In this document: in pieces, positions 1-7,668 of the stretch
Position numbering within the stretch: the first letter of the stretch is position 1
Layout: the number at the start of each line of letters is the position of its first letter
Made by a program: the position numbers and the translations under genes
The notes under the pieces: generated by a model
Told to the model about the DNA's origin: nothing
What the model saw: the letters and a program-made list of their open reading frames with translations, nothing else
Database searches by the model: none
Source of the DNA: UBA8290 sp964230965
Lineage (GTDB): Bacteria; Bacillota_I; Bacilli_A; Acholeplasmatales; Acholeplasmataceae
NCBI GenBank assembly: GCA_964230965.1
Contig: CAXRJA010000087.1
Span: 1 to 14,740, forward strand
Direction of reading: 5' to 3'
Length of the DNA: 14,740 bases

Positions 1-575
1 TGATCAATCACATCATTTTTTATAACGATAGATATTACATCATGAATTTTAATATGATATCTTTTTAAAAATTGTAGAAGTTGAAAATTATCTTTGACTT
101 GGAAAATTTTAAACGAGACATTTTCTTCTATCTCATATAATGAGAGGTATGTTTTTGATTCAAACGGTTCGTCATAACTTGGGATTGGATTTCCATGTTG
201 GCAAGTTTTAGGTTTCCCTATAAAAGCATACATTTTTTCAATCATCTTCTCTGAACCTGCATGTTCAAGGTGTTCAGCCTCTTTATGTACTTCTTCCCAT
301 GAGTATCCTAAATATTTTTCTAAAAATACTTCCCAAATACGATGTGAACGAATCATTCGAATCGCTTCATTTTTACCCTTTTTAAGAAGTTTAACACCTT
401 GATAAGGAATATAAGACACATATCCTTTTTTATCAAGTTTTTTTATCATCTCATTCACACTTTGTTCAGTATATGAAAAATAAGATGCAATTTCTTTTAA
501 ACTTAAATACGGCTTATGATGTGAAGATGCCTCAAATATGAATTTAATATAATCTTCTTCAGCTTTATGTAACAT
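1..575 (-). CDS. MntR/DtxR-family metal-dependent transcriptional regulator (C-terminus cut by window edge)
   Basis: An open frame starts at ATG 575 and runs 191 codons without a stop to the left edge, so the C-terminus is missing. Residues 1-65 form the winged HTH, with 'SVNEMIKKLDKKGYV' as recognition helix and wing entry. Residues 70-132 are the dimerisation/metal-binding domain, ending in the family motif CQHGNPIP (125-132). From about 143 the sequence resembles a FeoA/SH3-like domain. Visible ligand candidates are Asp8, His78, Glu82, His97, Glu101, Glu104 and His105. Glu101 sits where DtxR has Cys102 and MntR has Glu99, which favours Mn over Fe sensing. Lys11 replaces the Glu11 of Bacillus MntR. 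The start is supported by AGGAA about 8 nt upstream, overlapping the stop of the ZIP transporter gene 9 nt before it. It probably represses that transporter and itself when metal is plentiful. Family confidence is high; metal identity is inferred. Confidence 0.93.
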   Translation of the reverse strand, partial: MLHKAEEDYIKFIFEASSHHKPYLSLKEIASYFSYTEQSVNEMIKKLDKKGYVSYIPYQGVKLLKKGKNEAIRMIRSHRIWEVFLEKYLGYSWEEVHKEAEHLEHAGSEKMIEKMYAFIGKPKTCQHGNPIPSYDEPFESKTYLSLYEIEENVSFKIFQVKDNFQLLQFLKRYHIKIHDVISIVIKNDVID

Positions 576-584
576 ATAATTTTC

Positions 585-1370
585 CTAAAATAATATAAGT
601 GATAATGCCATAATCATCATACCGAGCACTAAACCAGAAATCGATAAATGATGTTTCCCATACTTTTCAGCAGCAGGTAATAATTCATCTAAAGAAATAT
701 ACACCATAATGCCTGCAACGGAAGCAAAAAGTAACCCAAATGTTGTCTCTGTAAATATCGATCTTAATAAGACAAAACCAATAAGTGCTCCTAATGGTTC
801 AGCAAGTCCGGATAATAATGTATACCCAACCGCTTTTTTCTTAGAATTTGTTGCATGATAAATTGGAACTGCAACTGCAATACCTTCTGGAATGTTATGG
901 ATTGCAATCGCAAATGCAATACTAATTCCTAGCGTTGGATCTTCTAAGGCACCAATAAATGTTGCAAGTCCTTCTGGAAAATTATGAATCGCAATGGCAA
1001 GTGCAGAAAATAATCCTAAGCGCATGAGTTTTTTCTTTTTACCTTTTCCCGATTGATCATCAATAAATTCGTGTGGGTTATCTTTATCTGGAATCAAATA
1101 ATCAATCAGTGCAATTAACCCCATCCCAAAAAAGAATGCTAACGTTGTATAAATATACGCTGCATTTGATGAAAAACTTACGGATAATGCATCATATGCT
1201 TTTGGAAAGATTTCGATAAAAGAAACGTATATCATCACGCCTGCACTTAATCCTAACGCAAAAGATAATAGTGTTTCTTGTTTGATTTTCTTATAAAACG
1301 CAAAGATACTTCCAATACCTGTTGCAAGTCCAGCAAATAATGTTAATAAAAACGCAAAAACAACATCCAT
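585..1370 (-). CDS. ZIP-family divalent metal transporter (ZupT-like)
   Basis: This 261-residue polytopic membrane protein belongs to the ZIP family, which moves Zn, Mn, Fe or related divalent cations into the cytoplasm; E. coli ZupT has a similar length. The two signature metal-site segments are present, HNFPEG (129-134) and HNIPEG (158-163). A charged, Lys/Asp-rich cytoplasmic loop (about 93-115) separates TM3 and TM4 as expected, and a further polar helix carries SLDELLPAAEKYGKHH (226-241). About eight hydrophobic segments are visible. A longer open frame reaches 1532, but the true start is ATG 1370: AAAGGAG (1383-1377) precedes it, the N-terminus MDVVFAFLLTLFAG is a typical TM1, and the extension would cover the operator, promoter and a terminator. 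It is the first gene of a unit with the MntR/DtxR-like regulator, and its promoter overlaps a palindromic operator. Substrate is uncertain; Mn or Zn is most likely. Confidence 0.93.
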   Translation of the reverse strand: MDVVFAFLLTLFAGLATGIGSIFAFYKKIKQETLLSFALGLSAGVMIYVSFIEIFPKAYDALSVSFSSNAAYIYTTLAFFFGMGLIALIDYLIPDKDNPHEFIDDQSGKGKKKKLMRLGLFSALAIAIHNFPEGLATFIGALEDPTLGISIAFAIAIHNIPEGIAVAVPIYHATNSKKKAVGYTLLSGLAEPLGALIGFVLLRSIFTETTFGLLFASVAGIMVYISLDELLPAAEKYGKHHLSISGLVLGMMIMALSLILF

Positions 1371-1381
1371 AGTATTCTCCT

Positions 1382-1401
1382 TTTTAAGGTATACCTTAAA
1401 A
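1382..1401. promoter_or_regulatory. Perfect 20-bp palindrome, putative metalloregulator operator
   Basis: TTTTAAGGTATACCTTAAAA is a perfect inverted repeat. It starts at the expected transcription start of the ZIP gene and ends just before its ribosome binding site. The size, symmetry and AGGT/ACCT core fit operators of the DtxR/MntR superfamily, and such a regulator is encoded in the same unit. Binding is inferred. Confidence 0.75.
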
Positions 1402-1409
1402 TATAATTC

Positions 1410-1438
1410 ATGATACCATAAATATATGATTTGCACAA
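1410..1438 (-). promoter_or_regulatory. Sigma-A-type promoter of the ZIP transporter/regulator unit
   Basis: On the minus strand TTGTGC (1438-1433) is followed by a 17-bp spacer and TATCAT (1415-1410, five of six matches to TATAAT). The start point would fall near 1403, at the edge of the palindrome, so a bound repressor would block initiation. The -35 lies immediately after the terminator of the upstream RND gene. Confidence 0.6.
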
Positions 1439-1442
1439 TAAA

Positions 1443-1466
1443 AAAAGCGATGTTTCCATCGCTTTT
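1443..1466 (-). terminator. Rho-independent terminator of the RND pump gene
   Basis: A perfect 10-bp stem (1443-1452 with 1457-1466, core GCGATG/CATCGC) encloses a 4-nt loop. On the minus strand it is followed by a run of T residues down to about 1441, then ATTG. It begins 4 nt after the RND stop codon (1471) and separates that gene from the ZIP promoter. Confidence 0.9.
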
Positions 1467-1470
1467 ACTT

Positions 1471-4400
1471 TTATTTGTTTTCTGTTTTAATTTGTTTTCT
1501 ATTAAACATTGCATAAATAGTTGGTACGACAAGTAATGTTAATAAGGTTGCATATAAGAGTCCACCAATGGCTGTAATTGCAAGTGGTTGTAAGAGTTCA
1601 GATCCCTCTCCAACACCGAGTGCTAAGATAAAAAGTGAAATTACGGTTGTAAGAGCCGTCATAAAGATCGGACGCAATCTTGTTTGACCTGCAGTGACAA
1701 TTGCATCTATGACCCCAAGACCTTGTTCTCTTAATTGATTCATGTAATCAATTAAGACAATTCCGTTATTCACAACAATCCCAACAAGTAAGACAAATCC
1801 AACAAGTGCCACTAAACTTAAATTACTTCCAGTAACAAGTAATGCAAGCATACCTCCTGTGAATGCAAGCGGAATCGTTCCTAAAATAATAAGAGGATAT
1901 TTTAGTGATTGGAATTGTATGGCCATGACCATATACACAATTAATATGGCGACAATAAGTCCTAATGCAAGATCTAAAAATAAGCTTTGAATTTCTTCAT
2001 TTTCTCCTGCAAATGTGACAGTATACCCACTACCATAACTTAAGAATGTTTCAGATTCTAAATATGCATTGACTGCATCTACAACTTCTTCTGAGACAAG
2101 CGTCACATTAAACCCATCTGCAATACCAGCAGTAACTTCTAAATATCTAGAATTACCATCGGTATTAATGGTTGCAAACCCAGTCACTTTAGAAATGTCT
2201 ACTACAGATTGATCTCCATAAACAGAGACACCTAAACTTGAAAGTGGTGTTGCTGCCATTGGATTGAGTGGATCAAATGTTGTAAATGCAACAGGGTCAT
2301 TATTTTCATCCTTTGTAACAAATACACCAGGATTGACAATGAGTTGAACAGGTGTGCCTTCTTCATACGTAGGAAGTAAGAAATTTGGAACATATAAAGG
2401 TCCATATAAAGCTTCATCATATGAACGATCAGTCAGTGCTCTTACGTCATCATCAAATAACATGACGCCACCTAGAAATTGCTCATAGTCTCCAAAGACA
2501 TCCAGTGACAATCCAAGTGCCGCATCGGTTGGTACATTTAATGTATAGGTGACACCATCAATAAAGACATCTAAAGTATCTGTAGTTGCAATATTACCTA
2601 ATAGACTAAAGGCTAAATTAAAGTTATCAATCACATCTTGATTTGTTAACCCTAACTGAATGGCAGCTTCTGGATTGACATCAATAAAAATACGATCAGC
2701 ACCAACATTAATACCATTATCTGGATCTTCAACACCTTCGATATCACTCATAATATCGACTAAATCATTGGCGATACGTTCAAGTGTCAGTAAATCAAAT
2801 CCGGACACTTTTGCAGTAATTCCTGTTGGACCAAATGCCCCTGCAGATGAATCTTGTGTTGAAACTGCAACTTCTAGTAAATTGTCTTGAGAAATGTTAT
2901 CCAAGTCTTTAAAATCATAATTTAAAATAAAGTTTTCAATGAATGCTGCATTGTCTTGCGTAGAATCTGTTCTATCTTCTTTGAGTGTCACGGTCAACGC
3001 AAGTGTTTCACCTGAACCTTGTGCTTGTGGAGGTCCAAATACAAAACCACCACCCAATGTTGCGGATACGGAATCCACATCTCTTAGTGCAAGTAAATCA
3101 AATGTGAGTTGATCTGCAAATGATGTTTGATCAGTAAATTCTAAATCACCTGTAAAATTAATATCTACAGAAATTGTCCCTTCATCTGTTGGAGGAATTA
3201 AAATAAATCCTCTTGAAAATACTATGACAGATGATCCAATAAGTAATGCAGCAATGATTAAAAAAGTAAGCCATTTATATTGAATAGAAAATAACACGCT
3301 TCTTTTGTAAACATTTTTAAAAGCTTTAGACGTTTTCGATTCTTCTTTAATGACTTGATCGTTTAAAAATCGTGATGCCATCGACGGCACCATCGATAAT
3401 GCGATTACAAGGCTTGCCCCTAATGAATACACAATCGTAAGTGCCATTGGAATAAAAATATCTGCAACAAGCCCTTCGATAAAGAAGATTGGTAAGAACA
3501 CCGCAGCAGTTGTAATCGTAGATGCAGCAATGGCTCCCCCAACTTCTTTTGCACCAACAATGGCAGCTTCAACTTTCGTTTTACCTTCAGACAACAACCT
3601 ATAAATATTCTCAATAACAACGACCGAGTTATCTACGAGCATCCCAATACCTAATGCTAAGCCACCCATTGAAATAATATTGAGTGAAATGTTTGATAAA
3701 AACATCAATAAAAAGGCTGCAACCACTGAAATTGGTATGGCAAGTCCAACAATAATCGTTGGTTTAATATCTCTTAAAAAAACAAATAAGACACCTATAG
3801 CGAGTAACCCACCAATAAGTAAGTTAAAAAAGACAGAGTTAATTGAATCCCTAATAAATGCCCCTTGATCGAATAAGACATCGTATGACGCATCATAAGG
3901 ACTATCCTCAATCAAACTATCTAACTTATTTAAGATACGTGTTGTAACTTCAGTGATTCCAACATCTGATTGTTTTTGAAAAGAGATTTGAATTCCTTGA
4001 CGACCATCCACTTTTGAATAACTATCTGTTGCATCATTCACAAATTTAACAGACGTTGATAAGTCTTCAAGTGTATACAGTACACCACCACCATAAAAGA
4101 TTGGTGTGTTTTTTACTTGATCAAGAGTTTCTGGTGCATTCCCTAAATAAAGTAATCTAATGACACCTTCATCGATTGCTGCACCGACGAGTCCCTCAGT
4201 ATTTTGTTCGTTAAATGTACTTAGGACATCATCTTGTGTTAATCCTAATGACTCTAATGTTGCTTCATTTAAATTCACTTCTAAAACAACATCTGCAGCA
4301 CCTGTTAAACTCACATCTGCAACACCAGGTATACTTTTTAATTCATTTAATATATCTCTGGTGATCCACTCTGTATTTAAAATGAGCGCATCTTCATCAG

Positions 4401-4842
4401 AAACTGTTTCACTAAACGTACGGTACATCGTAATATTCATCACCGGTAATAAGTCAGGAGATAATCTTAAAATAGAGGTGTTTCCAACACCTTCTGGAAA
4501 TGTTAAGTTATTAATAATCTCTCTTAATTCAACGGTAACACTATCTAAGTTTGTACCATCTTGAAACGTCACAAAAGAAATTGCAAAGTTCTCATTGGAT
4601 TGTGATGTAACCGTTGAAAAATTTCCAATCGTTGAAACAGCAGCTTCTAAAGGCTCAGAAACAGCACTTTCAATTTCTTCGGGACTTGCTCCAGGATAAG
4701 ATGTCACTGTCACTACAAATGGTAAATTTACTTCTGGAAATAATGTTAATGGTAATCTTGTAATTGAAAATAACCCTAATACGATTATTATTAGGACACC
4801 CATTAACACTGTAATTGGTCTTTTAACACTATATTTGCTCAT
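1471..4842 (-). CDS. RND-family efflux transporter, HAE1/SwrC-like
   Basis: This 1123-residue proton-driven efflux pump has the RND plan: TM1 (10-30), a large extracytoplasmic loop (31-335), TM2-TM6 (336-490), TM7 (523-545), a second large loop (546-955) and TM8-TM12 (956-1112). Family hallmarks include the N-terminal SVKRPITVLMG, PGASPEEIE (50-58), GMLVDNSVVVIENIYR (400-415) in TM4 and GIVVNNGIVLIDYMNQLREQG (1021-1041) in TM10. Asp404 matches the first proton-relay Asp of AcrB, the second is Asn405, and AcrB Lys940 is Asn1025; I recall similar substitutions in Gram-positive members. The protein is longer than the usual 1030-1065 residues because of extra sequence around 772-865. Start ATG 4842 has AAGGAG upstream. 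No membrane-fusion or outer-membrane partner is adjacent. It appears monocistronic, with a terminator on each side. Likely substrates are lipophilic compounds or surfactant-like peptides, but the sequence does not say which. Confidence 0.93.
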   Translation of the reverse strand: MSKYSVKRPITVLMGVLIIIVLGLFSITRLPLTLFPEVNLPFVVTVTSYPGASPEEIESAVSEPLEAAVSTIGNFSTVTSQSNENFAISFVTFQDGTNLDSVTVELREIINNLTFPEGVGNTSILRLSPDLLPVMNITMYRTFSETVSDEDALILNTEWITRDILNELKSIPGVADVSLTGAADVVLEVNLNEATLESLGLTQDDVLSTFNEQNTEGLVGAAIDEGVIRLLYLGNAPETLDQVKNTPIFYGGGVLYTLEDLSTSVKFVNDATDSYSKVDGRQGIQISFQKQSDVGITEVTTRILNKLDSLIEDSPYDASYDVLFDQGAFIRDSINSVFFNLLIGGLLAIGVLFVFLRDIKPTIIVGLAIPISVVAAFLLMFLSNISLNIISMGGLALGIGMLVDNSVVVIENIYRLLSEGKTKVEAAIVGAKEVGGAIAASTITTAAVFLPIFFIEGLVADIFIPMALTIVYSLGASLVIALSMVPSMASRFLNDQVIKEESKTSKAFKNVYKRSVLFSIQYKWLTFLIIAALLIGSSVIVFSRGFILIPPTDEGTISVDINFTGDLEFTDQTSFADQLTFDLLALRDVDSVSATLGGGFVFGPPQAQGSGETLALTVTLKEDRTDSTQDNAAFIENFILNYDFKDLDNISQDNLLEVAVSTQDSSAGAFGPTGITAKVSGFDLLTLERIANDLVDIMSDIEGVEDPDNGINVGADRIFIDVNPEAAIQLGLTNQDVIDNFNLAFSLLGNIATTDTLDVFIDGVTYTLNVPTDAALGLSLDVFGDYEQFLGGVMLFDDDVRALTDRSYDEALYGPLYVPNFLLPTYEEGTPVQLIVNPGVFVTKDENNDPVAFTTFDPLNPMAATPLSSLGVSVYGDQSVVDISKVTGFATINTDGNSRYLEVTAGIADGFNVTLVSEEVVDAVNAYLESETFLSYGSGYTVTFAGENEEIQSLFLDLALGLIVAILIVYMVMAIQFQSLKYPLIILGTIPLAFTGGMLALLVTGSNLSLVALVGFVLLVGIVVNNGIVLIDYMNQLREQGLGVIDAIVTAGQTRLRPIFMTALTTVISLFILALGVGEGSELLQPLAITAIGGLLYATLLTLLVVPTIYAMFNRKQIKTENK

Positions 4843-4869
4843 GATTGCTCCTTATTTGTGTACATGATA

Positions 4870-4878
4870 AGTATATCA
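4870..4878 (-). promoter_or_regulatory. Possible extended -10 promoter of the RND gene
   Basis: Minus-strand TGATATACT (4878-4870) matches the extended -10 form TGn-TATAAT with one mismatch and would place the start near 4863, about 20 nt before the ATG. No convincing -35 is seen. It lies in the 125-bp gap after the tldE terminator, so some promoter must be in this gap. Confidence 0.4.
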
Positions 4879-4949
4879 ATATTACAGGTATAATCACTTA
4901 TGAAAACGTTTGTTTCGATAGTTTTACATATTAAGAAAAAAACAATAAA

Positions 4950-4969
4950 AATACGCCCGAAGGCGTATT
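4950..4969 (-). terminator. Rho-independent terminator ending the seven-gene operon
   Basis: AATACGCC and GGCGTATT (4950-4957, 4962-4969) form a perfect 8-bp stem closed, in the transcribed minus strand, by the very stable TTCG tetraloop and followed by a T-rich stretch. Two bases of the tldE stop codon TAA (4970-4968) lie inside the stem. Confidence 0.92.
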
Positions 4970-6284
4970 ATTTAGTTTCACCACTAATCGATAATGATTT
5001 AACATGAACACTTGGACTACCAAATCCTGAGACACCAAATTTAAGATCACTTGCCAGTGTCACAAGATTGTTCATCACGTCAAAGAAATTCCCTGAGACA
5101 ACAATCATATTGACAGGAAATGCAATCTTACCGTTCTCAATTTTAAAGCCACTTGCCTGAAGAGAGAAATCACCAGATATTGTTTTTACTCCAGCATGTA
5201 ATCCGACTAAATCAGTGATATACACTCCATCTTCAATGGTTGCGATCATGTCATCAAAAGACAATTCACCAGGTTCTAAATACATATTAGTTGTACGAAT
5301 AACGCCACCAAAACTATTACCAGTAGGTTCTTGTTGCATCATTGTCGCCATTTTAAGATCATTCATAAATCCTTGAAAAACACCATCTTTAATGACATAT
5401 TTCTTTTGACAAGCAACCCCTTCATCATCAAAAGGAATTTGGAAATATGCATTTTCATGTAATGGATCATCAATTAAATTAAAATTTGCTTGTGCAATCT
5501 TTTCACCAACTTTATTTTCAAAAGGCGTTAAATGACGATACGCAGACTCTGCAGAATATAAGTTTGAGAAAACACTTAATAAATCTGAGAATGTTTCATT
5601 AGAAAAAACTACTGGATAAAATTTTGTTGGTAAGGATACAGCACCTAAACGTTTCAATCCTTTTTCAATCGTAATATTTGCAAGCTTGTTTGGATCAAAT
5701 GCTTCATACGTTTTAAAAATATCAAATTCATACGCTGTATTAATATCGTCTCCTTCTTTAAAGACACCAATCCCATAAGCATAAGCAAAACGATTTTTTC
5801 TTGTTAAATGTAACCCTTTAGAGTTTGTAAGAATTGCACCACTACTATTTTCTTGATATACAGCCGTTTGAACATTAGAAACTTTTTCATTTGCTCTAAT
5901 GGTTGTTTCAAGGGTAATTAAATCCGACACTTTTTTCGTCATATCTACTCTTGAAAAATCAAAATCATTTGCTTTCACTTCAGGATATGAAGCAGACCCT
6001 TCATAAATAATTGCAGGTTCTTTTACCGTGATGACGTTTGCATTTTCAATGACTTTATCAAGCATTTTATCAACTTGTTCATCTGAAATATATTCAAATC
6101 TTACTTTTCCAATATTCCCGTCATAGATACCTCTAATAGAGACCGTTGAAACATCTGAAATCGTATTTTGTTCAATTTTACCTTCATAAGCAACAAGTTT
6201 TAATGAAGACGATTCAGACACAGATATCTCAACATCTGTTAAGCCTTTAGAAAGTCCTAATTCTATCCATTTTTTTGTATTCAT
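4968..6284 (-). CDS. tldE: TldE/PmbA-family protein, partner subunit of TldD protease
   Basis: This 438-residue cytoplasmic protein matches the TldE (PmbA) half of the TldD/TldE heterodimeric protease. In studied bacteria the complex degrades unfolded or natively disordered peptides, including CcdA and the microcin B17 leader. Like other TldE proteins it lacks the HExxxH zinc motif of its partner and should serve as the non-catalytic, substrate-channelling half. Family features include an N-terminal helix-strand domain (1-130, 'DVEISVSESSSLKLVAYEGKI' type), the central FDDEGVA (about 285-291) and a C-terminal beta region near VHVKSLSISG. ATG 6284 overlaps the tldD stop by 4 nt (ATGA) and has AGGAGGT 6 nt upstream, so the two are translationally coupled and probably made at equal levels. 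It is the last gene of the operon. The tldD neighbour makes the assignment firm. Confidence 0.93.
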   Translation of the reverse strand: MNTKKWIELGLSKGLTDVEISVSESSSLKLVAYEGKIEQNTISDVSTVSIRGIYDGNIGKVRFEYISDEQVDKMLDKVIENANVITVKEPAIIYEGSASYPEVKANDFDFSRVDMTKKVSDLITLETTIRANEKVSNVQTAVYQENSSGAILTNSKGLHLTRKNRFAYAYGIGVFKEGDDINTAYEFDIFKTYEAFDPNKLANITIEKGLKRLGAVSLPTKFYPVVFSNETFSDLLSVFSNLYSAESAYRHLTPFENKVGEKIAQANFNLIDDPLHENAYFQIPFDDEGVACQKKYVIKDGVFQGFMNDLKMATMMQQEPTGNSFGGVIRTTNMYLEPGELSFDDMIATIEDGVYITDLVGLHAGVKTISGDFSLQASGFKIENGKIAFPVNMIVVSGNFFDVMNNLVTLASDLKFGVSGFGSPSVHVKSLSISGETK

Positions 6285-7666
6285 GCTTGACCTCCTGAAC
6301 CACCAACCGTCATTTTAGAGACGCGTATCGTTGGTTGTCCAACATCTGTTGGAATAGATCCTGAAATAGATCCACACATCCCTTGACCAAAATCTAAATT
6401 ATCCGCGACACGATCTATTTTAAATAAAACTTCATGGCCTTTACCAATGAGCATGGCACCTTTCACTGGTGTCGTCAGTTTTCCATCTTCAATCATGTAG
6501 CCTTCTGAAACTGCAAAATTAAACTCACCTGTTGCTGGAGAAACTTGACCACCACCAAGTTGTTTCGCATATAAACCATATTTGGTATCTTTTATAATGT
6601 CTTCAACTTTATCTTTACCTGGTGCAATATAGGTTGTGTTCATACGAGATGTTGGTGGGAATTTATAGTTTTGTCTTCGACCAGATCCTGTTGGTTTATG
6701 GTTCATTGTAAGACCGTTACGATAATCGACTAAATAAGATTTTAAAATGCCATTTTCAATTAATAAATTTTTCTGCGTTTTCATACCTTCATCATCAAAT
6801 GAAGTACGACCCCATGCACCATCGACATCTCCATCATCATATGCCGTGACAACAGATGATCCAATCGCTTGACCAAGTTTTCCCGTAAATGGAGATAAGC
6901 CTTTTGCAACTGCAGTTGCTTCAAGTGGATGTCCACATGCTTCATGAAAAATCACTCCACCCCAACCATTTGCAAGAACGACTGGCATTTCTTGTGCAAC
7001 TATCGATTGTGCAGAAAGCATATGCACCGCACGTTCTGCAACATCTTTAGCAAGTGCAAAAGTATCTATGTTATCGAAAATTTCAAATCCCATTGCACGT
7101 CCTGGACCTTCAAACACTTGTTGCATTTGACCATTTTCACTTGCAACACCCATTAAAATCACTCGGGCATAATGTCTTTCATCATCTTGATATGTCCCAT
7201 TAGAATTTGCAACCAAAATCGACTGTTTCCATGAGAGTAATTGTGTGATTGATTGAACAATTTTTGAATCATGTGAAAGAATCACATCAGATAAGGCTAA
7301 AAGTTTATCCGTTTTTTCTTTGGCAGATACTGCTTCCATGGGTCTTTTGACTTTATTATCAAAAGGTACTGCTTCTTTGAGTGCTGACGCTTGTTTTTTC
7401 TCTCCATCAAATGATGCACGAAGTGACACAACAAGTGCACGAACTTTGTCTTCAGATACCTCATTAGAATATCCATAAACAACATCATTATTTTTGATGA
7501 GTCTTACACCGACACCATGTACATTGTTATAGGATACATTGCTCACATCTTTGGATGTGACACGTATAACTTCTTGATTGGTGTCTTCAAAAAATAACTC
7601 TGCAAAATCAGCACCAGTTTCTAATGCTTCATTAAGTAAAGCTTGTATGACTTCTTTTTTTAACAT
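6281..7666 (-). CDS. tldD: TldD metalloprotease, catalytic subunit
   Basis: This 461-residue protein is the zinc-bearing half of the TldD/TldE protease. Residues 241-246, HEACGH within FHEACGHPLEATA, are the family's HExxxH motif, giving two His ligands and the catalytic Glu242. Cys431 in GMCGS sits where TldD proteins supply another zinc ligand. Further family blocks are GRTSFDDEG (286-294), 'NTTYIAPG' (343-350) and the glycine-rich C-terminus TVGGSGGQA. No signal peptide or membrane segment is seen, so it acts in the cytoplasm. The start ATG 7666 lies only 2 nt after the stop of the upstream ABC exporter gene and has AAAGGAT in the end of that gene, indicating cotranscription. The GGA GGT codons near its end also form the ribosome binding site of tldE. 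Substrate is unknown; the linked exporter suggests peptides. Confidence 0.95.
   Translation of the reverse strand: MLKKEVIQALLNEALETGADFAELFFEDTNQEVIRVTSKDVSNVSYNNVHGVGVRLIKNNDVVYGYSNEVSEDKVRALVVSLRASFDGEKKQASALKEAVPFDNKVKRPMEAVSAKEKTDKLLALSDVILSHDSKIVQSITQLLSWKQSILVANSNGTYQDDERHYARVILMGVASENGQMQQVFEGPGRAMGFEIFDNIDTFALAKDVAERAVHMLSAQSIVAQEMPVVLANGWGGVIFHEACGHPLEATAVAKGLSPFTGKLGQAIGSSVVTAYDDGDVDGAWGRTSFDDEGMKTQKNLLIENGILKSYLVDYRNGLTMNHKPTGSGRRQNYKFPPTSRMNTTYIAPGKDKVEDIIKDTKYGLYAKQLGGGQVSPATGEFNFAVSEGYMIEDGKLTTPVKGAMLIGKGHEVLFKIDRVADNLDFGQGMCGSISGSIPTDVGQPTIRVSKMTVGGSGGQA
6290..6296 (-). promoter_or_regulatory. Strong ribosome binding site of tldE inside tldD
   Basis: AGGAGGT lies 5-6 nt before the tldE ATG. 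The same bases encode a Gly-Gly pair at the tldD C-terminus, so the coding and initiation signals are superimposed. This fixes the tldE start at 6284. Confidence 0.85.
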
Positions 7667-7668
7667 GA

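Noticed and set aside
1371..1532. N-terminal extension of the ZIP transporter gene to a start at 1532
   Set aside because: It would run through the RND terminator, the ZIP promoter, the palindrome and the RBS; the added residues are not transporter-like and the ATG at 1370 has a good RBS.
2660..4564. Plus-strand and alternate-frame ORFs within the RND gene (2660-2890, 3680-3868, 4160-4564, and minus 2232-2420 and 3420-3620)
   Set aside because: All lie within the well-recognised RND coding sequence, have no family features or good RBS, and have biased compositions typical of shadow frames.
6929..7488. ORFs at 6929-7156 (+) and 7297-7488 (-) within tldD
   Set aside because: They are shadows of the recognised tldD frame without motifs.
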